Part shown: positions 53,150 through 61,041 of the stretch, one piece after another
Layout: every line of letters starts with the position of its first letter
Position numbering within the stretch: position 1 is the first letter of the stretch
Assembly (NCBI GenBank): GCA_903831255.1
Contig: CAIKWZ010000015.1
Coordinates: forward strand, 19,097-83,096
Direction of reading: 5' to 3'
DNA from: an uncultured Alphaproteobacteria bacterium
GTDB lineage: Bacteria > Pseudomonadota > Alphaproteobacteria > Caulobacterales > Hyphomonadaceae
DNA: 64,000 bases
Made by a program: the position numbers and the translations under genes
The notes under the pieces: model-generated
The model's database searches: none
Seen by the model: only the letters and a program-made list of their open reading frames with translations
Told to the model about the DNA's origin: nothing

Positions 53150-54163
53150 CTAGTTCGCCGCCGGCTTTCGTGCAGGAGGCCCGTCGCCGTCAACGCTGAG
53201 CGCGAAACTGACAGCCCGGCTGATGACGGCCGGAATAACGGAGAGGTGGCTTTCACCCTCGAAGACAACGCTCCGTGCATGATATCCTGCGGGGCCTTTC
53301 GCCTGCGCCAGCCGCTCTCCGAGCCCTCGCGCGTTGGCGACCATCCTGACCGTCGCGATGGTCTCATCGACTTCCGCCTGGGTCATGGGCGCAGCGCCGG
53401 TCCTGAACAGCAGACGGTCGCCTTCAAGAGCCCCGACAGCAATCATGACCCGGGGGGCGATCCGGCCCTCGCTCAGCCTTCGCATGAATTGAGCCTCATC
53501 CTTCAGCACGGCCGTGTCGTTCCAGAACAGAGACGGGCTGGACGCGACAAAGGTCCTGAAGGCGTCAGGCTCGGTAAACAGGGCCCGGACGACGGTGAGA
53601 CCGCCCAGAGAATGGCCCACCAGGGACTGATCCTTCGGATTGACCGGCGCCATCTTCGCTACCAGCGGCTTGATCTCAAGTTCGATCACTCTGAGGAAAT
53701 CATCCACACCGCCCGTGTTCTCGACGGAAAGACCGGGATTAGGCGGCATCCGGGAGAGAACCTCCTGCGTGATGGGCGTGGTGAGGTCCTTGTTGCGGGT
53801 TTTAAGGATCTCCATTCCGTCCTCGGAAGGATAGCCGATGCCGACGACGACCGCCGGCCTGATCTCGGCGAAGGCGGACTGAGCGCGCACAGCGTCGCGG
53901 GCGGTCAGAAACGAGGAGTTGCCATCCAGCACATAGATCGCGGCAAACCCCTCGTCCGGCGCGGGCCCATCCGGCACAGCGATGAACACACGATAGGTTC
54001 GACCGGTGATGTGCGAGGTGAAGTCCCAGTGAGACGACCCCCTGACCTCAACCGGTTTCGACGTCGTGGGCGTCGGCAGTCCCTGAGCAACGGCAGGATG
54101 TCCCAGTAGCGCGAACATAAAGGCGACAAGACCAAGCACAAGGCTCATCCGGGGCGCGATCAT
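53150..54163 (-). CDS. Exported esterase-D/siderophore-esterase-like hydrolase
   Basis: The ATG at 54163, preceded by GGGAGAG, gives 337 residues with a signal peptide ending near AVAQG; the longer frame adds 55 implausible residues. The esterase-D-type alpha/beta hydrolase shows FAAIYVLDGNSSF, a nucleophile in GHSLGGLTVV and a late His in FEGESHLSVIP. This is the IroE/Fes-like family, which also includes general periplasmic esterases. It is convergent with the second halogenase gene, 57 bases apart. A siderophore link is not supported by neighbours. Confidence 0.8.
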   Translation of the reverse strand: MIAPRMSLVLGLVAFMFALLGHPAVAQGLPTPTTSKPVEVRGSSHWDFTSHITGRTYRVFIAVPDGPAPDEGFAAIYVLDGNSSFLTARDAVRAQSAFAEIRPAVVVGIGYPSEDGMEILKTRNKDLTTPITQEVLSRMPPNPGLSVENTGGVDDFLRVIELEIKPLVAKMAPVNPKDQSLVGHSLGGLTVVRALFTEPDAFRTFVASSPSLFWNDTAVLKDEAQFMRRLSEGRIAPRVMIAVGALEGDRLLFRTGAAPMTQAEVDETIATVRMVANARGLGERLAQAKGPAGYHARSVVFEGESHLSVIPAVISRAVSFALSVDGDGPPARKPAAN

Positions 54164-54491
54164 GATCTCTCCCTCATCCCGACAGGGCTCAGGCCTGTCG
54201 CTCCTGGCCCGTCTCGGGTCACGAACACCCGGCGCAATCCGACGCTGATGATAATCTTGTAAGGGGCGGATACGTCGGATGGCAAGGAACCGACAAAGGC
54301 GGAGCGCGCAGGCCGTTCTCGAACCCATCTGGGATTTTGCGGCTGGTTCGGACGTGTCACGTCGCCATCTGTCTCACGACGGCTTTTAAGGTCTGCCCAG
54401 AAACACCCGGCTCACACGCGGTCAAGGAGCATGAGCTCGGAGACGCTTTCCGGGCTTTTTTCCAGCTCATCCCCTACCCCCTCTCAGGATC
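54164..54491. other. No recognisable gene
   Basis: About 330 bases between the esterase start and an AbiEii fragment. A 75-codon forward frame has no motif or ribosome site. Nothing is identified; it marks the start of the toxin-antitoxin island. Confidence 0.4.
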
Positions 54492-54692
54492 TCAACTTAT
54501 TGCCGATGCGATCTGTTCATCGGCACCCAGATGGAAAGGCATAGATCCCTTGAGTACGAAGTGATCGCGGTAGCCGCATTGGGCAAGTCGATAGAGGAGA
54601 CGCTCGATCGCGTACGGGAGAAAGACGCAGTCCACGACATCGCCCTGCGTTTTTGCGAGATGGGTCAGGCGGGCGCGCCTTCGATCCGACAC
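54492..54692 (-). pseudogene. AbiEii toxin internal fragment
   Basis: The 66-codon piece contains RARLTHLAKTQGD, YAIERLLYRLAQCGYRDHFV and LKGSMPFHLG. This is the standard N-terminal helical part and the beginning of the nucleotidyltransferase fold of AbiEii toxins (YAIERLLYRLxxSxYRDxFVLKGAMLF). The first 15 or so residues and everything after LKGSMPF are missing, so it is inactive. The homology starts almost exactly where the AbiEii start at 63899 stops. The forward strand to its right (54653-54859) has an unidentified frame ending MNPNVFLKEPG. Confidence 0.65.
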
Positions 54693-54899
54693 TCCGCGGC
54701 AAACCCATTACCGGACAGGAGGTTGAAATCGTGCGGACGGATATGCACGCAATGTTTGTTCAAACCGAAAAGCGATTGCGCGTATCCGCCATGAACCCCA
54801 ACGTTTTCCTGAAAGAGCCTGGACCGCACCCGTTACCCGGAGCAGATAAACCTGCATAATTCCGAAAGCAGCAGCCCCTGTAGCTAAACCCTCCCCGGG

Positions 54900-55304
54900 T
54901 CAGGCCGTATCTTGCTCGTTCACGTCGGTATGCGTGAAATCGTCTCCCTTGAAGAGAAGGGGCGCGCCCAACGCCTTTGCGCATGCATAGGAAAAGCAAT
55001 CGACGATGTTAAGCCGCGCAGGATGGCGACCCTTGCCGTAGGTTTCAAAGCATTCCACCGCCGCTTTGCCCACGGCGTCCGTAATCGGCATCATCGTGAT
55101 ATCCGCCTCGGCAAGGAGGTCGTCGAACAGACCATCCGCCTGCCGGAGCGCGATGTCGAGCCGGGTGGCGAGGACCGCGCAGGTCTCCAGCCGGACGAGA
55201 GGCGAGGTATACGCCTGCCCGGCCGCCTCGAGCGCCGATGCGAGCGCCCCAGCTTCGGGCTCATCGGTCAGGAGGGCGATGATTGCGGAGGTATCGATGA
55301 ACAT
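54900..55304 (-). CDS. vapC: VapC toxin, PIN-domain ribonuclease
   Basis: The 134-residue PIN protein shows the acids D4 in MFIDTSAIIALL, Glu in LVRLETCAV and Asp in LNIVDCFSYACAK, with LLFKGDDFTHTD at the end. This belongs to the Rv0623-partner type of VapC. The ATG directly follows the TAA of the antitoxin gene (TAAATG). All catalytic positions are intact. It is expected to be an RNase neutralised by the upstream VapB. Confidence 0.88.
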   Translation of the reverse strand: MFIDTSAIIALLTDEPEAGALASALEAAGQAYTSPLVRLETCAVLATRLDIALRQADGLFDDLLAEADITMMPITDAVGKAAVECFETYGKGRHPARLNIVDCFSYACAKALGAPLLFKGDDFTHTDVNEQDTA

Positions 55305-55541
55305 TTATCCGCCGCTCAATTCGTCGATCTCGTCCTTCGTCATGACCCGGCCATTAGGGCCCGCCATGGCTGTCGCCTTTTTTGCGATAGCGCCAAGCCG
55401 CAGGGCGAGCGGCGTGGCGGCCCGCTCTCGCCGCAATTCCTGCTCCAGCGCGGTCACAACGGCCTGGGTCATCGTCGTCTGGCGAATCTCGGCCAATCGC
55501 CTTGCCAAAACCTCTGCGCGGGGGTCGCGAATTGTGAGCAA
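55305..55541 (-). CDS. vapB: VapB antitoxin, ribbon-helix-helix type
   Basis: I choose a TTG start at 55541: AAGGA lies 8 bases upstream and the 78-residue protein (LLTIRDPRAEVLARRLAEI...) then matches the usual N-terminus of Rv0623-like antitoxins. Longer in-frame starts would run through the operator palindrome. The N-terminal RHH segment (TTMTQAVVTALEQEL) binds DNA and the C-terminal VMTKDEIDELSGG contacts the toxin. It is followed directly by vapC. It should repress at the palindrome 55570-55593. Confidence 0.8.
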   Translation of the reverse strand: MLTIRDPRAEVLARRLAEIRQTTMTQAVVTALEQELRRERAATPLALRLGAIAKKATAMAGPNGRVMTKDEIDELSGG

Positions 55542-55569
55542 CTGGCACGTCCTTACATACTTGTAATTC

Positions 55570-55593
55570 TGTATATACATAAATGTATATACA
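55570..55593. promoter_or_regulatory. vapBC (third) operator
   Basis: A perfect palindrome of two 11-base arms, TGTATATACAT and ATGTATATACA, separated by AA. It lies 28 bases before the TTG start of the antitoxin gene. Confidence 0.75.
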
Positions 55594-56000
55594 AAAGCAA
55601 TGGCGTCTGTTGGCGTTGCTTTCCTTTTTGCCCGCCGCCATTCGCGGAGGCTCCCGCAGCGACCATAGTCTTCTAAATCTGAGGCGGCTTTTCCAACATT
55701 CGGCACCAACGGCGCTTCATTCGGCGTCAACGCCGCCTGGTCTCCAGCCACGGGCTCCGACGCGCACTCGATCCAGAGTGGTGGTCCGGTGTCTCTGAAC
55801 CGTCCCCGGAGGTTGGAAAAGTGAATGTCCGCCTCGGCTACGCCGCCGCCGGAATTGCCTGCAGCCGGTTGAAGTCAGCCCCCTTTGAACAATCAGCTGT
55901 CGCGCAGCGTCTCCTGCTCACTCGCAGACCTCAGGCGACAAACGCAATTCCGCCGCCACGAGGAAGAAAGGATCATGAAAACCGGGAAATCGCACAAAGG
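55594..56000. other. No recognisable gene
   Basis: About 400 bases between the third vapBC operator and the GNAT fragment. Short frames on the plus strand have no motifs. No repeat or operator is recognised. Confidence 0.35.
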
Positions 56001-56267
56001 TCATTCGCTTGCGAACAGCGCATGCCAGTGACGGCGGCTTAAGTGATGGACAAGGCAGTCGCTTTCATCAGTGAAGATTCGACGGCCAACAGGCTTAAAC
56101 CCAAGACTTTGGTAGAAGACATGGGCGCGATGATTTGAGGCGAGCGGATCGATCCGCCCGCCCATGACGGCAGGATCAGCGAAACACAATACCAGCGCCG
56201 TCTTCATCATCGCCGTTCCATAGGCGCGGCCAAGATCCTCCGTTACGCCGATCCATATATCGGGGAC
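56001..56267 (-). pseudogene. GNAT acetyltransferase C-terminal fragment
   Basis: The frame gives DIWIGVTEDLGRAYGTAMM, then LVLCFADPAVMGGRIDPLA and NHRAHVFYQSLGFKPVGRR. This is the CoA-binding and C-terminal part of a GNAT N-acetyltransferase (G-x-GYGT, IDPxxxNxRAxxFYexLGF). A stop codon lies just before SVPDIWIG, so the first half of the domain is missing. It ends naturally with W-HALFASE. It is a dead fragment. Confidence 0.6.
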
Positions 56268-56290
56268 GGATCACGTTCGGTTGCATCGGA

Positions 56291-56440
56291 ATGGTGGTGC
56301 TGGATCGCCTTTTCGATGCGCTCGGCAAGGCGCCTAAGACGTTTAAGTTCAGATCAGCTCCCGAGTACTCCCGCCCTTCCATCGTGCCAACCGATGATGA
56401 CGACGACGATTTCAAGTTCGATCCCAAGCGGTTTTATTGA
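56291..56440 (+). CDS. 49-residue ORF, probable C-terminal fragment
   Basis: The short frame MVVLDRLFDALGKAPKTFKF continues with a Pro/Ser segment, six Asp in a row and ends FKFDPKRFY. The acidic run and basic end look like the tail of a larger protein. No ribosome site is present. It directly abuts the GNAT fragment on the other strand. Unidentified. Confidence 0.25.
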   Translation: MVVLDRLFDALGKAPKTFKFRSAPEYSRPSIVPTDDDDDDFKFDPKRFY

Positions 56441-56665
56441 CGGGAGGTAAGTGAGAGCATTCCAGGCGATGATCTGCAAAAGCCATCGAGCGGAGAGCAC
56501 GACGCAAGGATACGGATACGGGCAACACGGGAACGAAGCGAATGGAACGGGCCGCCCGTTGCGGCGTGCGCGCTCGGTGGCACGGCCATTGATGAGGCTC
56601 GTTCTTGTCTTTCCTGTGCCGCTTTCCAGGCCGCCGTTAAGGCAGACCTAAATTTTGCAAACTTT

Positions 56666-56679
56666 GCCAAAATTGGCAC
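56666..56679. promoter_or_regulatory. parDE operator
   Basis: TGCCAA - AA - TTGGCA is an inverted repeat about 27 bases before the parD start, with a further TTTGC half-site just upstream. It fits ParD autoregulation. Confidence 0.5.
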
Positions 56680-56706
56680 AATGGTAGAACTGAAAAGGAT
56701 GTCTCT

Positions 56707-56961
56707 ATGGCCACCATGAACATCTCACTGCCTGATCCTCTCAAAGCGTGGGTTGAAGCCCAGGCTGAATCCGGTCGCTCTTCCAATGCGAGCGATTACG
56801 TCCGCGACCTGATCCGAAAGGACCAGGACGAACGTGCGCAAAAGCATGACGCGCTGCAGCGAATGATCACCGAGAGCATGAAGAGCGGGGAAGCCAAAAG
56901 CCTCGACATGGCCGCTTTCAAAAAGCGGATGCGGGGCGCACATGGCAAAAAATCCAGGTAA
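56707..56961 (+). CDS. parD: ParD antitoxin
   Basis: The 84-residue protein has a ribbon-helix-helix N-terminus (MNISLPDPLKAWVEAQAESG, then SNASDYVRDLIRKD) as in ParD/CopG-like antitoxins, followed by an alpha-helical tail that binds ParE. AAGGATG precedes the ATG. It overlaps the start of the broken parE gene by 20 bases. The antitoxin is intact although the toxin is not, so only its DNA-binding role can remain. Confidence 0.85.
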   Translation: MATMNISLPDPLKAWVEAQAESGRSSNASDYVRDLIRKDQDERAQKHDALQRMITESMKSGEAKSLDMAAFKKRMRGAHGKKSR

Positions 56962-57265
56962 GATCGTTCGCCTCAAACCTACGGCACTCAACGATCTCGA
57001 AAACCTCTGGGCGTTCACCGCAGAACGCTAGTCTGTCGATAAAGCAGATTCGTATGTCGATGGCCTGACCGCCGCGTTTGAACGCCTAGCTGAGCATCCG
57101 CAAAGTATCCGCGAACACACGGAATTCATCCTTCCGGTCCGCATCCATCGCTATAAATCTCATGTCGTGATTTTCTGCGATGAAGGCGGTCATTTGCTTA
57201 TCATCCGCATCCGACATGGCCACGAGGATTGGGCCAACGATCCGGCAGGCGACGATCCCGATTAG
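56942..57265 (+). pseudogene. parE: ParE toxin with amber stop
   Basis: In one frame the sequence encodes MAKNPGKIVRLKPTALNDLE, then NLWAFTAER, a TAG at 57029-57031, and SVDKADSYVDGLTAAFERLA through LIIRIRHGHEDW to the natural stop. Both sides are typical ParE (the family has W or a similar residue at the stop: TAERWSxxxAxxYxxGL). A single TGG to TAG change would produce it. Everything else is intact, so the mutation is recent. The 29-residue product cannot be a toxin unless the stop is suppressed. Confidence 0.85.
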
Positions 57266-57339
57266 TTGAGCAATTCCACTTCGTCAGCTTTTAACCACCC
57301 TTTTGCAACCACGCTGCGTTTCACCGCATCAGGATTTGC

Positions 57340-57475
57340 CAAATTGGGCTGCCGCCGGTTTCACGGACACCGAGTTAAGGTGTTTTGGTGGGACCGGAGG
57401 TGGACCATGGGACGACGGACGTTCAGCCCCGGGTACAAGCTCGAGGCGGTAAGGCTGGTGCGGGATCGAGCGTGA
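57340..57475 (+). mobile_element. IS3-family left end and OrfA start fragment
   Basis: At 57408 the frame MGRRTFSPGYKLEAVRLVRD begins exactly like IS3-family OrfA proteins (MxRRxFSxEFKxEAVRLV). It then stops after two more codons (RA-stop). The 60 bases before it, with TTTCACGGACACCGAG, look like the left end and leader of such an element. Only about 130 bases remain; no OrfB is found. The element was cut off or deleted at the hipBA promoter. Confidence 0.6.
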
Positions 57476-57515
57476 CCGCCAAGCGTTCTGCGCATTCCGC
57501 TGCATGACAATGCTC

Positions 57516-57616
57516 TTATCCCCCGTAGAGGGTAAATTGATTTTATCCTCTGTAGGGGATATTCTCATTTCATCCCCCACAGGGGGTAAGATATGTTTAG
57601 CTGCTGCAGGGGACAC
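57516..57616. promoter_or_regulatory. hipBA operator array, four sites at 27-bp spacing
   Basis: TTATCC-N8-GGGTAA (57516-57535), TTATCC-N8-GGATAT (57543-57562) and TCATCC-N8-GGGTAA (57570-57589) start exactly 27 bases apart. A weaker fourth copy fits at 57597, ending just before the hipB start. They resemble the TATCC-N8-GGATA sites bound by HipB of Escherichia coli. Confidence 0.8.
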
Positions 57617-57617
57617 A

Positions 57618-57872
57618 ATGAGACCGGATCTCGCCAGAAGCGGGCCCGAACTTGGCGCCGCTCTTCGCCGCCGTCGCCGCTCGCTCAAGCTGTCTCAAGC
57701 CCAGGTCGCGGAACGGGCGGGTGTCAAACAGAACACCGTCTCATCCGCTGAAGCCGGCGGGCCGGGCACGAAACTCCAGACGCTGATCGACCTGATGGCG
57801 GTGCTGGAACTCGAACTCATCGTGCAGCCGCGCGCGGCCAGCAAATCCGCCTCGATTGAGCACATCTTCTGA
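57618..57872 (+). CDS. hipB: HipB antitoxin, XRE-type HTH
   Basis: I choose ATG 57618 because upstream codons run through the operator array. The 84-residue protein has an XRE HTH: LGAALRRRRRSLKLSQAQVA, ERAGVKQNTVSSAEAG and LQTLIDLMAVLELEL, which is the standard HipB order. It should bind the four upstream sites and the HipA kinase. The TGA overlaps the hipA ATG (TGATG). Intact. Confidence 0.87.
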   Translation: MRPDLARSGPELGAALRRRRRSLKLSQAQVAERAGVKQNTVSSAEAGGPGTKLQTLIDLMAVLELELIVQPRAASKSASIEHIF

Positions 57873-59188
57873 TGGCCCGACCCCGCTCAACCACGCTGAA
57901 GGTCTGTCTCAACGGACGCCATGTCGGGGCGCTTCGGCGCGCCGGAAATGGCGCCGTCACATTCGCCTACGAGGCGTCATGGCTGAGCTGGGAGCACAGC
58001 TTTCCGATCTCGATCTCGATGCCGCTTCGCGAAGAGAAGTATTCGGGCGACGCCGTGTCGAACGTCTTCGACAACCTCCTGCCGGACGCCCCATCTGTCC
58101 GCAAACGGATTGCCGAACGTGTGGCCGCTGGCGGCGATGACGCCATCAGCCTCCTCGCCAAAATAGGCAGGGACTGCGTGGGCGCCCTCCAGTTCCTGCC
58201 CCCCGATGCCGGCTGCACGCTCCCCGGTGAGATTGACGCCAACGCTGTGTCTGACGCCGACATTGCCAACATCGTCAAAAGCCTCGCCACAGCACCGCTC
58301 GGCCTGTCGGAAAAGGATGATGCTTTCAGGATCTCGATCGCCGGCGCCCAGGAAAAGACCGCGCTCCTCCTCATGAACGGCAAATGGATGTCGCCAACGG
58401 GCGTGTCGCCGACGACCCACATCCTCAAGCCGCAGATCGGCGTGCGCCCCTTCGCCTTGGGGGGCGAAATCGACCTCACCCGCAGCGTCGAGAACGAACA
58501 GTATTGCATGACGTTCTGCGAGGCGATCGGCCTCCCGACCGCCAGGAGTCGCATCGTCGATTTCGACGGCGTCAGGGTTTTCGTATCCGAGCGCTTCGAC
58601 CGGCAGTGGACAAAGGACGGCAGGCTCCTGCGACTGCCGCAGGAAGACTTTTGCCAGGCCCTGGGAATCTCCTCATCGGACAAATACGAAGCCTCCGGGG
58701 GCCCCGGCATCAGCGCCTGCATGAAGCTCCTCCAGGCCAGCGACAGCCCGCAGGAAGATCGCCGCATCTTCATGAAGGCGGTCCTCATCTACTGGGTGCT
58801 GGGCGCCACTGATGGGCATGCGAAGAACTTCAGCATCCGTCTGAACCCAGGCGGGCGGTTCCGGCTGGCGCCGCTGTACGACGTGCTGTCGACACAACCC
58901 CACGTCGCCACAGGCCAGTTGACGAAGAAGAACGCCAGGCTCGCCATGGCGGTCGGCAAGTCGCGCCACTACCGCATGGACGAGGTAACTCCGCGACATT
59001 TCAGGGAGACGGCTGATGCGGTCGGCTTCGCAAGATCCGAACTCAACGCCATTGAAGAGGACATCTCCAGCAAGCTGGAGCCGGCTATCAAGGCGGCTGC
59101 AGCTAGCCTGCCAAAGGATTGTCCGAAGGCGCTAGGGGATGCGATTGCAGCTGGCGCGCGCGAGCGTGTCGCCCTGTTAGCCACCTGA
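57872..59188 (+). CDS. hipA: HipA serine/threonine-kinase toxin
   Basis: The 438-residue protein has all HipA marks: the N-terminal couple domain, the mobile phosphorylation loop SIAGAQEK at 155-162, the ATP-binding Lys186 in THILKPQ, the catalytic TDGHAKN (D314) and the Mg-binding D337 in APLYDVLS. HipA of E. coli phosphorylates glutamyl-tRNA synthetase and causes persistence; the target here is not known. It is coupled to hipB. It appears functional, unlike most neighbouring toxins. Confidence 0.9.
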   Translation: MARPRSTTLKVCLNGRHVGALRRAGNGAVTFAYEASWLSWEHSFPISISMPLREEKYSGDAVSNVFDNLLPDAPSVRKRIAERVAAGGDDAISLLAKIGRDCVGALQFLPPDAGCTLPGEIDANAVSDADIANIVKSLATAPLGLSEKDDAFRISIAGAQEKTALLLMNGKWMSPTGVSPTTHILKPQIGVRPFALGGEIDLTRSVENEQYCMTFCEAIGLPTARSRIVDFDGVRVFVSERFDRQWTKDGRLLRLPQEDFCQALGISSSDKYEASGGPGISACMKLLQASDSPQEDRRIFMKAVLIYWVLGATDGHAKNFSIRLNPGGRFRLAPLYDVLSTQPHVATGQLTKKNARLAMAVGKSRHYRMDEVTPRHFRETADAVGFARSELNAIEEDISSKLEPAIKAAAASLPKDCPKALGDAIAAGARERVALLAT

Positions 59189-59367
59189 CCCGATCTCTCC
59201 CAGGCCAGGCAGGTTCACTGCCATGGACGCAAGCGTGGGGCGCGTCGCCACTGTTCGTCGGCAATGGCGCCGTGCTCGTCGGAGGGTTACCCAGCTCCTC
59301 AGCTCTATCACACAGGTTCGCTCCCCTGTCCCGCGGTCAGCACGGCGCGATTGCTCCAAAGCCATTG

Positions 59368-59456
59368 CTTTTGGTGAGGGAGGAAACACCAAAAGGCCTT
59401 TGGCGGCCACCCTGGTCAAGGCTGAACCCTGGCGTGCGTGCCGTGCAGCCTTGACC
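59368..59456. repeat. Two perfect hairpins downstream of hipA
   Basis: CTTTTGGTG / CACCAAAAG (59368-59376 and 59387-59395) and GGTCAAGGCTG / CAGCCTTGACC (59414-59424 and 59446-59456) are two perfect inverted repeats 18 bases apart. No T-tract follows. The rest of 59189-59655 shows no recognisable gene. Confidence 0.6.
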
Positions 59457-59655
59457 ATTCACCCCGCAAGCTCGCCGCTCAGGCAGGGGCGCAAGGAGAC
59501 TTGCAAGCCATGCCCAAAAACCAGGATCGAGGAAGACATGTTAAAAACTCCGAAGTTCATTAACACGTCGCAGCCGACATGTTCGTTATCGCCGGTCGGC
59601 GCAACTTGGAGAGCTTGGGCGGCCAATTCGCTCAAACGACTAGAGTTCAAGTCTG

Positions 59656-59751
59656 ATGCGGAGAAAAACGTATCTATTCTCCGCATGTATTGCGGATATT
59701 GAGCCGGACAATCTCCGCACAAAGAGCCACAATTTCTGCGCTAGGTGCGGA
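59656..59751. promoter_or_regulatory. TGCGGA operator array before fic
   Basis: ATGCGGAGA - 13 bases - TCTCCGCAT (59656-59686) is a perfect inverted repeat. Further TGCGGA sites lie at 59691, 59714 (reverse) and 59746. The cluster ends at the fic start and should bind the protein's own C-terminal winged helix or another regulator. Confidence 0.6.
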
Positions 59752-59753
59752 TT

Positions 59754-60860
59754 ATGACATTTATCCATGAGCGCGAGGACTGGCCGAATTTCCGGTGGGA
59801 TGAGCCATCCATCACGGATCAGCTCTCCGTTTTGCGCCATCGCCAGGGGAGGCTGATTGGGCGCATGGAAGCGCTCGGCTTTGCGCTGCGCAATGAGGCC
59901 GTCCTTCGCACGCTTACATCGGATGTCATCAAGACGAGCGAGATCGAGGGCGAAAATCTCAACCACGATCAGGTGCGTTCCTCATTGGCGCGAAGGCTCG
60001 GCATCGAGATCGGTGCGCTCACCCCTGCCGAGCGTAATGTCGAAGGCATTGTCGAGATGATGCTGGACGCGACGCAGAATTTTCAAAAACCGCTGACCGA
60101 GGATCGCCTGTTCGGATGGCACGCCGCGCTCTTCCCGACGGGGAGAAGCGGCATAAGCAAGATCATCGTCGGCGATTGGCGCGATGATAAAGAGGGCCCG
60201 ATGCAGGTCGTCTCCGGCGCGATCGGACAGGAGCGCGTTCACTTTGATGCGCGGAACGCAAAGATTTTGCCGAAGGAAATGAAAGCCTTCCTCCAATGGT
60301 ATAATGACGGTCCATCGATGGACCACGTGCTCAAAGCGGCGCTCGCGCATTTGTGGTTTGTCACCATCCACCCGTTTGCGGACGGGAATGGACGCATCGC
60401 GCGCGCCATCGCGGATATGAGCCTGGCGCGGTCGGAAGACACCACGCAGCGCTTCTATTCGATGTCCACGCAGATCCGCGCCGAGCGCTGCGCCTACTAC
60501 ACCATGCTCGAATAAGCGCAGCGCGGCGATCTCAATATCACGGCTTGGCTCACCTGGTTTCTTGGGTGCCTGGAGCGCGCCTTCACCGGCGCAGAAGACA
60601 TTCTGGCGGTCGTTTTGAACAAGGCGGAATTTTGGAGCAAGCACAAGGATGCGAGCTTCAACGAACGGCAGCGCCTTATGCTGAACAGGCTGCTCGATGG
60701 GTTTGAAGGCAAGCTCACCTCCACCAAATGGGCGACAATCGCCAAGTGTTCGCAAGACACGGCGAGCCGCGACGTCGAGGCGCTCATCCAGCTCGGTATC
60801 TTGCAAAAAGACGCAGGAGGCGGGCGGAACACGTCCTATTCTCTTGCAAATTTGAATTGA
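59754..60860 (+). pseudogene. Fic protein with DUF4172, cut by a TAA
   Basis: From ATG 59754 the frame gives FIHEREDWPNFRWD (DUF4172), the inhibitory TSEIEG at 61-66 and the Fic core HPFADGNGR at 206-214, to residue 253. A TAA at 60513-60515 then interrupts. The same frame continues AQRGDLNITAWLTWFLGCLE and a C-terminal winged helix to 60860, clearly the rest of the same gene (368 codons). The first part could still make an active AMP-transferase of 253 residues, lacking its DNA-binding part. Either way the full protein is no longer produced. Confidence 0.8.
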
Positions 60861-60869
60861 AGTCTAAGC

Positions 60870-60907
60870 GGATGCGCGTCGGAGCAATTTCGTTCCGATG
60901 CGCATCC
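60870..60907. terminator. Long hairpin after the fic frame
   Basis: A 14-base stem (60870-60883 with 60894-60907; GGATGCGC and GCGCATCC outer arms, one G-U pair) begins ten bases after the final fic stop. No T-run follows. A second weaker hairpin lies at about 60936-60960. The rest up to 61041 has no gene. Confidence 0.5.
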
Positions 60908-61041
60908 ACTTCGCGGCTTTGCATCAGCTGCGCGCAGCGGAGAAGGCGAAGCCTTCCGCTACCACCGCTGCCTGATCAGTCTGCCGGACTCGCCGGAGGG
61001 ATACGATCAACGCGGGGTTGGGCCGAAAATGTCGGGACAGG

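Noticed and set aside
53144..54109. 321-codon plus-strand frame opposite the esterase
   Set aside because: The minus strand encodes a signal peptide and GHSLGG; the plus frame has no recognisable feature.
57516..57616. CRISPR-like short repeats
   Set aside because: The three repeats at 27-bp spacing match HipB operator symmetry and sit directly before hipB. There are no repeat-spacer units and no cas genes.
59368..59456. Integron attC sites
   Set aside because: The two hairpins have long perfect arms but lack the conserved attC core ends and there is no integrase gene nearby.
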